This document shows, in pieces, positions 17,327-25,832 of a stretch of DNA of 41,790 nt (positions within the stretch are counted from its first letter, which is position 1; each line of letters opens with the position of its first letter). The stretch is from assembly GCA_016936395.1 (NCBI GenBank), contig JAFGXY010000023.1, positions 1 to 41,790 on the forward strand, given 5' to 3'. Below the pieces are notes generated by a model. That model was not told the DNA's origin. It saw only the letters and a program-made list of their open reading frames with translations, and ran no database searches. The translations under genes were made by a program, and so were the position numbers. Source of the DNA: Paracoccaceae bacterium (GTDB lineage: Bacteria > Pseudomonadota > Alphaproteobacteria > Rhodobacterales > Rhodobacteraceae).

Positions 17327-18844
17327 GATGAACGGGTCAAGGATCGGCAGATAGGGCCGCAACCACGGCTCATAGGCCCGCCACCTGCCCATTGCTGTGC
17401 GATAGGCGGGCAGGCGGACCTCGGTTTGTGTTGGTGAATTGACGACCTTGTGCTGGATGCGGGCACGGTAATCCAGCACGGCGTCATCCCATGGCAGGTC
17501 GAATGCGGCCAGCACCCGGCGCATTTGTGCCTCGGGATCGTCGATCCCGTCCTCATATCGCGTCTCGACCCAGCAGGCCGGGTCCAACTCGGCGCGGTAT
17601 CGCAGCCAAGCCCCCATCTCGACCGCGTAAAGTTCGGCGGCGGTCTGCCAGTCCAGCAACATGGCGCTGAATTCACTCAGCCGGAACGACCGCAGCACGC
17701 AGCTTGTCACCACGTCGCGCGGATCGCGCAGCGCAACCACGATGCGCCCCCGCGGGAACAGCCGCATCAGGCCCGGCACGACCCCGGTGTGGTTGGGGTT
17801 CTTGTCCAGATGCAGTCGCCCGGCAATCGGCGCGCCCAGGGCTGACTGCAGCCGCATAAGATACAAGTGCCGTTCCCGCGCCAGCACTGCCGGTGGCACT
17901 GCGTCAAGGGCTGCGAGTGTCAGTGGTCCGCCGCCTGCACGGCACATGGCGGGCAGGGCATCGCGCAGGAACGCCACACGTTCGGGTGAAGCGACGATTT
18001 CCGGATGCGCGTCCAGCCGTTGTTCCAGCAGCGTGGTGCCGGACCTTGGAAACCCGATCAGGTGTCCGATGCGGGCCGCGCCGGGCACCGGGGCCGGTTC
18101 CGTGGCCCTCCAGCCATCCAGGTTCTTCCGTCGAAAGGATTGGGACAGGGTGGTGATGGCGCGGTTGTTGGCGGCAGCCCTTGCCAGCAGACGGCCAACA
18201 CCGGGTTGCGCGCGCATCAGCGCATGGGCCTTTTCGATGGCTGCGACCGCCGCCGCACTTTCGCCGTCGCGGTCGTGAACAAAACAAAGCTCTGTCCATG
18301 CTTCGGCCAGGACAAGCGGCGCGCGCGCCATGTCAAGAACGCGCCCCAGATCGCGCTTGGCCATCGCCCCTTCGCCCATCCGGCGCAGCAGCCGACCACG
18401 GGCCAACAGCAGCTCTGGTGCGTCCGGCGCGTCGGTCAGACAGGCGTCAATCTGGGCCAAGGCGGCATCCAGCCGATGCGTGCGTTCATAAAGTGCTGCC
18501 AATTCGGCCCGGGCAGCGGCGGGGCGTGGCGAAATGGATTCCAAAAGACCGATGGCGCGGTCTTCCCGAAAAAGATGGGTCCAGCTTGCCGCAACCACCG
18601 TGCGCAACCGCGGATCATCCCCCGCAACCTCAAGGGCCTTGTCCAGCAGATGCGCGGCCGGCCCGGTATGGAACCGTGCGCCAAGTGCCCGCGCTGTCTC
18701 AAGCAAGGCCCTCAGATTGCCCGGCCGCTCGGTCACGGCGGCGGCAAAGACACGCAGTGCAGCATCATGGTCGCCTGCGTCCCATGCGGCCCGCGCCTGC
18801 GCCAGTGTCGCAAAATCCGTGGTATCTGGCGCGGCGTTGCTCAT
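17306..18844 (-). CDS. TPR-repeat sulfotransferase
   Basis: This 512-residue protein has an N-terminal half of tetratricopeptide-like helical pairs (about residues 15-225; for example AWDAGDHDAALRVF). The C-terminal sulfotransferase domain (about 250-512) carries the 5'-phosphosulfate loop GFPRSGTTLLE near residue 265 and the 3'-phosphate-binding segment RDPRDVVTS near residue 375. It should transfer sulfate from PAPS to an unidentified acceptor; in this family the acceptor may be a glycan or a tyrosine. No signal peptide is visible, so it acts in the cytoplasm. I chose the ATG at 18844; AAAAGG lies about 11 bases upstream, and a GTG at 18865 is the alternative. It sits alone between the two secreted-phosphoesterase arms. 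Confidence 0.88.
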   Translation of the reverse strand: MSNAAPDTTDFATLAQARAAWDAGDHDAALRVFAAAVTERPGNLRALLETARALGARFHTGPAAHLLDKALEVAGDDPRLRTVVAASWTHLFREDRAIGLLESISPRPAAARAELAALYERTHRLDAALAQIDACLTDAPDAPELLLARGRLLRRMGEGAMAKRDLGRVLDMARAPLVLAEAWTELCFVHDRDGESAAAVAAIEKAHALMRAQPGVGRLLARAAANNRAITTLSQSFRRKNLDGWRATEPAPVPGAARIGHLIGFPRSGTTLLEQRLDAHPEIVASPERVAFLRDALPAMCRAGGGPLTLAALDAVPPAVLARERHLYLMRLQSALGAPIAGRLHLDKNPNHTGVVPGLMRLFPRGRIVVALRDPRDVVTSCVLRSFRLSEFSAMLLDWQTAAELYAVEMGAWLRYRAELDPACWVETRYEDGIDDPEAQMRRVLAAFDLPWDDAVLDYRARIQHKVVNSPTQTEVRLPAYRTAMGRWRAYEPWLRPYLPILDPFIDAFGYR

Positions 18845-18980
18845 GCGGGGGTTGCCTTTTGGCACAACGAAACCGGCAGCGGAAGATCACTCCCCCTGCC
18901 AGTCCTGAGGTGTTGCCGATGCGTGTCTTGGTTTGTTTCGGCCGGGTTTGTCAGTGTTGCGCGGAACAGCAGCAAAGATT

Positions 18981-19013
18981 GCGCGTGCCAGGGAAGCCTG
19001 CCCTGGCACGCGC
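18981..19013. terminator. Strong 13-bp hairpin downstream of the leftward VPLPA gene
   Basis: GCGCGTGCCAGGG and its exact complement CCCTGGCACGCGC are separated by a 7-base loop, about 40 bases beyond the stop of the leftward VPLPA-CTERM gene. The stem is perfect over 13 base pairs. On the leftward strand it is followed by AATCTTTG, so the T tract is weak; on the rightward strand by TTTAT. A terminator is the simplest reading; a protein-binding palindrome upstream of the sulfotransferase gene is the alternative. Confidence 0.6.
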
Positions 19014-19052
19014 TTTATACCGATCGCCCGCATACCCGCGGTTGCCGGTGCG

Positions 19053-19613
19053 TCAGGCCCTTGCCGCCATCCGGCGGCGCAGGACCATGAAGCCAAGTGC
19101 ACCTGCAAGCAGCGGCAGGCTGCCGGGCAGGGGCACTGGGGCAACATCCTGGCCCAAGGCAGCGATGTCATAGCTGGCCCCGTCCACCAAGGCAGCCAGC
19201 GGATTGCTGCCAACCGGATCGATAAAGAACAGGTCCAGCGAAAGGCCATCGCCAAAGACGCCGGCACCCGCGCCCGCGAACACCAGTTTCAGCAGATCCT
19301 CCTCATAGCCGATGGAGGACAGAAGGCCGCTGAAGACCAGCCCGAACATGTCGGAAATATCAACGAAGGCGGTTGCGGTGCCGTAGGGGTCCGCCGTTTC
19401 GAAGATCAACGCGAGGCGCACGTCAACCGGCAGAAAGTCGGTTCCGTCGTTGAGGATGCCTTCGGCATCGAACAGAAAGTCCCCGGCATCACCCGCGGGC
19501 GCAATCAAGAAGTCTGCGGTTGCGCCGGGGATATCCAGCACTGCCGCGACCGCGGGCAGTGCCGTAAAGGCGGTCGTGGCAGCCAGAGCGAGGGTTGCAA
19601 AGAGCATACGCAT
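19053..19613 (-). CDS. Small secreted VPLPA-CTERM protein, leftward arm
   Basis: This 186-residue protein starts at 19613, with AAGGAC 6 bases upstream. It has a signal peptide (MRMLFATLALAATTAFTALPAVA) and ends with VPLPGSLPLLAGALGF followed by RRRMAARA. That is a VPLPA-type exosortase sorting signal: motif, hydrophobic helix, basic tail. The start lies 28 bases after the stop of the giant nuclease gene on the same strand, so the two are probably co-transcribed. The middle has no domain I recognise. A pattern like LL...LL...V...VFG...L is shared weakly with the rightward VPLPA protein, suggesting distant homology, but I cannot score this by eye. Confidence 0.87.
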   Translation of the reverse strand: MRMLFATLALAATTAFTALPAVAAVLDIPGATADFLIAPAGDAGDFLFDAEGILNDGTDFLPVDVRLALIFETADPYGTATAFVDISDMFGLVFSGLLSSIGYEEDLLKLVFAGAGAGVFGDGLSLDLFFIDPVGSNPLAALVDGASYDIAALGQDVAPVPLPGSLPLLAGALGFMVLRRRMAARA

Positions 19614-19641
19614 GGTTTGTCCTTTCAGTGTTCTGTCTGCA

Positions 19642-22600
19642 TTACGCCAGCAGAAGGTCATAGTCGTGCAGGATGGTCAGGTTCGAGGCGGTCACGCCGT
19701 TGCCGCTGACATAGATCGCGTCATCGGCGTTGCGCGGACCGTCAAGATACACAACGACCTTGTTGCCGACCTGTCTGATCGACAAAACATCAACCCCCGA
19801 CGCAAGGCCGATGGCGTCGACGCCGACCTCATAATCAAGGATCGAGTCGCGCTCGCGCCGGGTGTCGAGCGCCTCGGTGCCGAAGTAGAACACATCGGCG
19901 CCGCCAAACCCTTCGGACGTATCGAAGTTGCCCGCGCCGCTGATGATGATATCCGCGCCTTCGCTGCCGTGCAGCCGATCACGGCCAGCCGTGCCGAACA
20001 CGAACTCGAACTCCGGTTCGTCGATGACCGTATCGTCGCGGTAGGCAAGGTTCTGGATCCGGCTGTCTGCAGTCCGATCGGCATCGGCCACGTCATAGGC
20101 GGTGTCAGGGGTGGCAAAAAACGCTGCAAGGTATTCGGCAAAGGCATCCTGTTCAGAGCCGGTTTCGGCAAAGGTCGCCACACCGCCAACGTCACCCGTT
20201 TTCAGATCGACGCGGTTTGCCGCAGGGCCTTTCGGGAAGGGGTAGCCGTCCCCGCCTTCGACAAGGAAGCTGAGTGTCACCACGCGCACAGTGGCATCGG
20301 CATTGCCAACCAATGCGCCATCCTTCACCAGCACATCGATGTCCTTGCCATCGGCGTCAGTGATTGCGGCGCTGATGATCCGGTCGCCTGCGGGCAGCGT
20401 CGGGTCGAAAGCGATCTGCACGCCTGACACTTGGGCAAATTGACCAGCGCCGACGTTTGCCACCCCATGCTCCAGCACCGCCACCAGTTCGGCGCGGGTC
20501 AGGGTGACCAGCGACAGGGTGTTGTTGAAGGCCAGGGCCGCCTTGATGTCGGCTTCGCTGATGCCGCCTTCGGGCTTGATCACGTTGCCCGCGCTGTCCA
20601 GCAGTTCGCCGTTTGGTTGCCGGACGAAATCGGACCCGCCGGGGGGCACCACGGTTTCACCGATCGAGGTCCGGATGCCGCCACCGTTCTTGATCGACAC
20701 CAGCACCGTGTTGTCCACCTGTTGGGCATAGGCCAGGTTGGCATCTGCCGTCAGGTTGCCCAGGTTGGTCTCTTGCGACCGCACCCCATCGGGATTGCCG
20801 TCATCGCCCGTCCCGGTCCGGTTGCCGTTCAGGAACACGTTGGCCACGCCGAAGACATTGCTCTGGGTTTCGATGATCTGCTCTTCGATGGCGGCGGCGA
20901 TGGCGGCCACCTCGGGGTCCACCAGCCCCTCGGCCCCCACGGCGTCAACACCTGCATCGTCGGTGGCATAGGCGCCCGATACCGAGGCATCATAGCTGTC
21001 GGCGATGATCCGGCCTTCGCTGTCGAAGTCGATCACCAGACGACCGACGTATTTGTAGCTGCCGTCGGTGTTGACCACGGCCGTCACGCCGCCATCGGCG
21101 TTGGTGATGAACAGCGGGTATTGGCCTTGGTTGCTGTCGCCGGGGATGATGCGGTCATCGGCATCGAACAGTCGGGTGTTCGACCCGCCCGCCACGATGA
21201 TGTCGACATTCGACAGGCGGCTGGCCAGTTCCAGCTCGATGCTGATCTGCTGCATGTGGGCCAGCAGGATCACCTTGTTCATCGTCGGGTTGGCGGCAAG
21301 CAGGGCATCGACTTCGGCCTGAATTTCCGCGGCCAGCGCATCAAGCTCGGCCGAGGTGGGCACCGTGCCCGCCCAGACCGGGGCAATACCGACAGAGCCG
21401 GGGCTGGAGATGCGGCCCAGTGTCGGCGTGGTCGCACCGACGACGCCGATCAATTCGCCGCCCTCTTCGATCACGGTGGACGATGTCACTGCATTGCCGA
21501 CCGGGGCCTTACCTCCCGCGACCTGCAGCGGGGCAAGGTTTTTATCGGTCGAAAAGTCCAGGTTGGTTGACAGATACGGCATGTTGGTGCCGGCAAAGTC
21601 CAGACCCTCCAGCGTAGAGCCTTCCAAGGCCGCAAAGTCACCGTCAGCCGAGCCGCTGATCAGCCCTGCCAATGTGGCGGTTCCCTTGTCGAATTCGTGG
21701 TTACCAAAGGCGATGGCCTGGAACCCAAGCTCGTTCTGGATCTGGATGTCGGCGATCCCGGCCGAACCGAACACGGCTTGCGACGCATCGAAGAACACGC
21801 CCGGAATAAAGGCATCGCCCGACGACAGCCGGATGGTGTTGTCTGGCAAACCGTCAGCGCCCAGATCCTGCAATTCCAGCGCGTTCAGGATGGCCGAGGC
21901 ATTGGCCGCCAACACGACAGAACTGCTTGAGCCTTCCTGATCGGTCAGATGCAGCAGCTCAAGGGTATAGACCTCGGGCTCGGTCGACAGAGTCAGGCCG
22001 ACCACGATCGGGTCGTGATCCGAGGCACGGAATGCGTCGGGTGTGAACAGCGACGGATCGCGACCGAAATCGAGGTTGTAGTCAAGCGCCAGCGCCTCGT
22101 CGGCGTTGATGTTCCAATAGGCCGCACCGCTGACCTGACCGGCCAGGCTGGCCGAGGCGAAGGCATAATCCAGCGTGCCGGTCCGGCCGTCGAACACATA
22201 GCTGATGCTGCCTGCGTCATAGGTTGCGCCAAGGTCGGTGTTGTCATCGGCGGTGCCCAGAATGCCGTCAGCCCCCGCCCGAATGGTCTGGATCGCATCT
22301 TCCATCCGGTAGGCGTTCAGGTCGCCCAGCAGCAGCACATTGTCCTCGCCGGTGTTGGTCGGGTCCGAGGCAAGCCAGTCTGCAAGTGCCATGGCGGCAT
22401 TGGTGCGCACGGTGGCACTGGCACCCTGACCATCAAACTGGTCCACGTCGCCATCGACCGCCGAGCCTTTGGATTTCAGGTGCGCCACGGCGGCGGTAAA
22501 GCTTTCGCCGGTGGCAATCTCGGTAAAGGTCTGCGCCAGAACCGGGCGCTGCGTGTCTACCGTCTGGAAGCGCGCATCCACCGTTTCGTCGAGCAGGGCA

Positions 22601-24924
22601 AAGTCGCCGTTCAGCTCGACGGTGGTATAGTCGTAAATGAACGCCTGCTTGATCGCATCGCCTTCGAGCAGGCCGCCTATGGCGCCCTCGATCACCCCTG
22701 CATCAACATAGGCATAGGTGCCGCCCGCCGCGTTCAGGGCCGAGACCAGCGCGATCAGCGAGGTTGATCCCATCGGATCATTCTCGATCTCGATCAGCCC
22801 AACCACGTCGGCTGCGACCGCCTTGATCGCGGCAACCAGTTTGGCTTCCTGCCGCTCGAATTCGGCCACGTTGTTGGCGCCGCGGGCTTCTTGAGTGCCG
22901 TCCGGTCCGGTTTTGCCAGTGTTGTCGTCGATGCTGGTGAAGTAGTTCAGCACGTTGAACGCCGCGACCCGAAGCGAGCCACCGACATCTGCCGGGGCCT
23001 CGGTGCGCGGGTTGTTCTGGGTCAGGCTGCCCTCGGTCGGGGTGTGCAGGCGGTATTCCGGCTCTTCGCTAAAGGACGCGCTGTCTTCGGAAAAGCTCAG
23101 AACCCCGGTCAGCCCGGCATAGCTGTCACCCATGCGGAACACATCGCCGCCGTCAAGCGTGCCATCGGCACCAAGGAAGGGCACCAGCAGGTCAGCCGGG
23201 TTCTGGAGGTTGGACCCGTCGTCGATGACAATCGACCGCGCCCCCACATCCTTCAGGTGGTCCTGATAGCCGGTCACGCTGGGCGCATTCGACTGGGTGA
23301 AGGTTTCGATCCGGCCTTCCGAGGTCAGCCGCATGGTGCCGAAGCGGTTCAGCTGGAACAACTCGCTGACCGTCATCTCTTCCGGGATGGTGACCCGCAT
23401 GCCTTCATAGGCTTCAAGGTTCGCGACGTAATCACCGTCCTTGTCGCGCAGCACGGTCGCGGTGGGGAAGGTGATGACGGTGGCGTCGGGCAGGGCGTTT
23501 GCGGTTGAGTCGACGCTGACCGAGGTCGCAGCAAGGCGGGTTTCGCCGCCCGCTTCGACAACGGTGCCCTCGACAGTGACCAAGTGACCTGCCGTCACAG
23601 CGGCGCTGGAGGTGACGAAGATGCCTTCCGAAGTGAAGTCATTGGTGTCCGCATCAGCGTCTTCTTCCTGCACGTAAAAACCGCCCAGACCCGGCATCAC
23701 CTGCGTGACCACCGCCTGAATGCGCACCACCTGACCCAGCAGGGGGCTTTCGTCGGCAGCACCGGCCACGCCGACCAGCGTGCCATCGGCCAGATTGGTT
23801 TCGCCCTGAATATCGTGGACCTTGACATCCATCACCGCGTCCGGCGCGAAGGTGCCAGCGGTGGGGGTGTTGACGGTGGCGCTCAGGTTGAAATCCAGCA
23901 GTTTGAAGTCGGCCGCGGTATTGGTGTCGACGCCGTCAACCACGCGACCAACGCCAGCGGGCAGGAACGACCCGTCCGGCCCCAGCACCGGGGCCCCGAA
24001 GTAGCCAAGATCGTCCGCGCCGCCATCGGTCACCGCCACCGCGTCCAGCACCACCTCGGTGCCGCTGACGCTGGTCCCCGACAGCGAAGCCGTCTCGACC
24101 AGAGCGATGGTGTAGGTGCTGTTCTCGATGTAGTTGCCCGGCAACGTGACGTTCGGCGTTACACCATAGGGGGCGCTGACCAACGTATTGCCCAACAGCA
24201 GATAGCCATTGTCGCCGATCTTTTCATCGGTGAAGTCATAGCGGGCATCAAAGCTGCCCTGCGAGCTGCCGGCATCGCCTTCGACGATGATCAGGCTTTT
24301 GCCCGCCAGCGACTCGCCCGGCGTGCCGATCAGTTCGACGTATTCCACGTCGGTGCCGGTGGTCGAACCCAGCACTTCGTTGATCAGAAGGGCCTGGGGC
24401 ACGGCAACCATGAAGGAGCCGAGCGGAAACGGCTTGCTGGCCATTGCATTGGAGGTGGCGTCATCAAGCGCATTGGTGCCCGAGAACGACCACTGGCTGG
24501 CGTCAAACACCGCCGACGGCAGGGTGCCCGCCGCGCGATAGGCCCAACCATCCACGTGATCCCAGGCCGTGCCGGTGCCATCTTGTCCGGCGGTGCCGAA
24601 GGCATCTACCGCGGTGCCTGCCTCGAACAGGACAATGGCATCGTCACCGTTGATGTCGGCAACCGCGCTGAGATAGGTCGGGGCGAAGCCGAAATAGTCG
24701 GTGAAACCCGGGGCTTCGCTGGCGACGTAAATATAGGTTCCTTTCGAAACGGCGACGGCAGGGAAGGTAAACTCGGCGCCGGTGCTGGGCGCGCCGTTGT
24801 TTGCGGCTTCAACGCCATAGACCGACAGGTCGGCAATGTCTTCAAGCGCGAAGAATTCAATCGCTTTTGGAATGCCGCCGGTCAGCGGCCCGTCAATAAT
24901 GCCTGTGATTGCAAGTTTGGTCAT
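19642..24924 (-). CDS. Giant secreted ExeM/NucH-type nuclease fused to a 5'-nucleotidase
   Basis: This 1760-residue acidic protein has no signal peptide. The start at 24924 is fixed by GGAGG 7 bases upstream. Two lamin-tail-like domains (about 1-170 and 190-340) come first, then an OB-fold segment, then an endonuclease/exonuclease/phosphatase domain (about 650-970). The latter shows AAFNVLNYF, EIEND, AHLKSKGS, LLGDLNAY and the final SDHDP. A 5'-nucleotidase-type part follows (about 985-1620): LLHLTDQEG, SSGDAF, GNHEFDKG, LAHMQQ, then ETNLGNL, NGGGIRTS and VEGGDGYPF. The C-terminal 130 residues are degenerate RTX repeats (GSEGADIII, GFGGADVFYF), a type I secretion signal. It should degrade extracellular DNA or RNA and release nucleosides and phosphate. 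Two metallo-ligand motifs are non-canonical: DQE replaces DxH and GGSNT replaces GGHxHT. Confidence 0.92.
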   Translation of the reverse strand: MTKLAITGIIDGPLTGGIPKAIEFFALEDIADLSVYGVEAANNGAPSTGAEFTFPAVAVSKGTYIYVASEAPGFTDYFGFAPTYLSAVADINGDDAIVLFEAGTAVDAFGTAGQDGTGTAWDHVDGWAYRAAGTLPSAVFDASQWSFSGTNALDDATSNAMASKPFPLGSFMVAVPQALLINEVLGSTTGTDVEYVELIGTPGESLAGKSLIIVEGDAGSSQGSFDARYDFTDEKIGDNGYLLLGNTLVSAPYGVTPNVTLPGNYIENSTYTIALVETASLSGTSVSGTEVVLDAVAVTDGGADDLGYFGAPVLGPDGSFLPAGVGRVVDGVDTNTAADFKLLDFNLSATVNTPTAGTFAPDAVMDVKVHDIQGETNLADGTLVGVAGAADESPLLGQVVRIQAVVTQVMPGLGGFYVQEEDADADTNDFTSEGIFVTSSAAVTAGHLVTVEGTVVEAGGETRLAATSVSVDSTANALPDATVITFPTATVLRDKDGDYVANLEAYEGMRVTIPEEMTVSELFQLNRFGTMRLTSEGRIETFTQSNAPSVTGYQDHLKDVGARSIVIDDGSNLQNPADLLVPFLGADGTLDGGDVFRMGDSYAGLTGVLSFSEDSASFSEEPEYRLHTPTEGSLTQNNPRTEAPADVGGSLRVAAFNVLNYFTSIDDNTGKTGPDGTQEARGANNVAEFERQEAKLVAAIKAVAADVVGLIEIENDPMGSTSLIALVSALNAAGGTYAYVDAGVIEGAIGGLLEGDAIKQAFIYDYTTVELNGDFALLDETVDARFQTVDTQRPVLAQTFTEIATGESFTAAVAHLKSKGSAVDGDVDQFDGQGASATVRTNAAMALADWLASDPTNTGEDNVLLLGDLNAYRMEDAIQTIRAGADGILGTADDNTDLGATYDAGSISYVFDGRTGTLDYAFASASLAGQVSGAAYWNINADEALALDYNLDFGRDPSLFTPDAFRASDHDPIVVGLTLSTEPEVYTLELLHLTDQEGSSSSVVLAANASAILNALELQDLGADGLPDNTIRLSSGDAFIPGVFFDASQAVFGSAGIADIQIQNELGFQAIAFGNHEFDKGTATLAGLISGSADGDFAALEGSTLEGLDFAGTNMPYLSTNLDFSTDKNLAPLQVAGGKAPVGNAVTSSTVIEEGGELIGVVGATTPTLGRISSPGSVGIAPVWAGTVPTSAELDALAAEIQAEVDALLAANPTMNKVILLAHMQQISIELELASRLSNVDIIVAGGSNTRLFDADDRIIPGDSNQGQYPLFITNADGGVTAVVNTDGSYKYVGRLVIDFDSEGRIIADSYDASVSGAYATDDAGVDAVGAEGLVDPEVAAIAAAIEEQIIETQSNVFGVANVFLNGNRTGTGDDGNPDGVRSQETNLGNLTADANLAYAQQVDNTVLVSIKNGGGIRTSIGETVVPPGGSDFVRQPNGELLDSAGNVIKPEGGISEADIKAALAFNNTLSLVTLTRAELVAVLEHGVANVGAGQFAQVSGVQIAFDPTLPAGDRIISAAITDADGKDIDVLVKDGALVGNADATVRVVTLSFLVEGGDGYPFPKGPAANRVDLKTGDVGGVATFAETGSEQDAFAEYLAAFFATPDTAYDVADADRTADSRIQNLAYRDDTVIDEPEFEFVFGTAGRDRLHGSEGADIIISGAGNFDTSEGFGGADVFYFGTEALDTRRERDSILDYEVGVDAIGLASGVDVLSIRQVGNKVVVYLDGPRNADDAIYVSGNGVTASNLTILHDYDLLLA

Positions 24925-24994
24925 GATCCACCTCCGGAAAAAAAATTTCAGCCTTCCGGGTATCGACCGTGCATGACACTGGCTTGACTGCTTT

Positions 24995-25012
24995 AGGACA
25001 CAATTTTGACAA
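24995..25012 (-). promoter_or_regulatory. Candidate PhoB box upstream of the giant nuclease gene
   Basis: Read on the leftward strand, the site is TTGTCAAAATTGTGTCCT: two TGTC-type half sites 11 bases apart in an AT-rich island. It matches the alphaproteobacterial Pho-box pattern (CTKTCATAWAWCTGTCAY, from memory) at 13 of 18 positions by hand count. It ends 70 bases before the start codon. No clear -10 element could be assigned. Confidence 0.35.
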
Positions 25013-25153
25013 ATTTGCCAAACGTTAACATCAACAGGAACCGCACTGTGCGTTTTTGCTTTTGCAGGGTGGTGCGGCGGCGGACCGGGTGCCGCCGCGT
25101 GCCTGCGCGCTGCGGTGCGCGTTGCTGCCTTGCCCGTCATCCGCGCATCTGCG

Positions 25154-25181
25154 CCAGCCCCGACCTGCCAGCCCCGACCTG
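25154..25181. repeat. 14-bp tandem duplication in the pseudogene tail
   Basis: The unit CCAGCCCCGACCTG occurs twice, back to back. It lies in the non-coding remains beyond the recognisable end of the MlaE-like pseudogene, as expected for slippage in DNA under no coding constraint. Confidence 0.75.
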
Positions 25182-25189
25182 CCGGAACC

Positions 25190-25832
25190 GGTGGCGCCGG
25201 CCCCCGCGATGATCATGGCAAGCACCGGTGCCTTGGTCAGGCCGGCCAGCAACCTGCCGCCAAACATCCCGGTCATGTTGGCAACATATCCCAGGATCGG
25301 CAGCCAGATCACCAAGGCCAGCCGCCGTTGCAGCACCCGCAGGTCCACCGGCTTCAGCGCCGGAACGGGCATGGCGTCAATCTCTTCGCGCATCTTCATT
25401 GATCCGATCGCCGGGCTAAACGCCGGGACGGACCGCCCTGCCACGATGATGGCGCTCAGCAGCACCCCGAGCGTTCAGGATGGAAATGGCGATCAGGTCC
25501 ACCACGAAAGCTTTGGCCCGGAACTGGCGCAACGATGTGACGCCCTGAAACGCCAGCACGGTGCCGAGCAAGAACCCCGTCACCGCATGAGTGGGCGCGG
25601 CGGTCCGTCCGGCCTCTTGCATATTGCAGACACCGGCGGTCAGCGCGCTGACGCGCGGGGGGGCTGGGCCGTGGCCCCAACCGGGCGACCACGAGCCCCA
25701 GAAACCCAAGGCTGTCAGCCGCTTCGGCCACAACCTCGGCCACCGGCTCTGACCGCCGCGTCCAGGGGCCGCCCGGTCTGTTGCAGGCTGGCCAGCGTGA
25801 CCAGCCCCGACAGCACAATTCTGGTCGCAGTC
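25190..25832 (-). pseudogene. Decayed MlaE-family ABC permease
   Basis: Pieces of an MlaE-type lipid-transport permease appear in order on the leftward strand but in changing frames. They are EVVAEAADSLGFLGLVVARLG (about 25680-25750), then VTGFLLGTVLAFQG and LRQFRAKAFVVDLIAISIL (about 25470-25600), then LLSAIIVAGRS and IGSMKMREEIDAM (about 25370-25465), then VIWLPILGYVANMTGMFGG, joined almost directly to LTKAPVLAMIIAGAG (about 25205-25310). Frame changes occur near 25466, 25675 and 25750. About 35 residues seem to be missing before LTKAP, and the C terminus is lost. The normal protein is an inner-membrane permease of about 370 residues that moves phospholipids with an ATPase. The remains abut the stop of the small membrane-protein gene. 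Confidence 0.8.
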
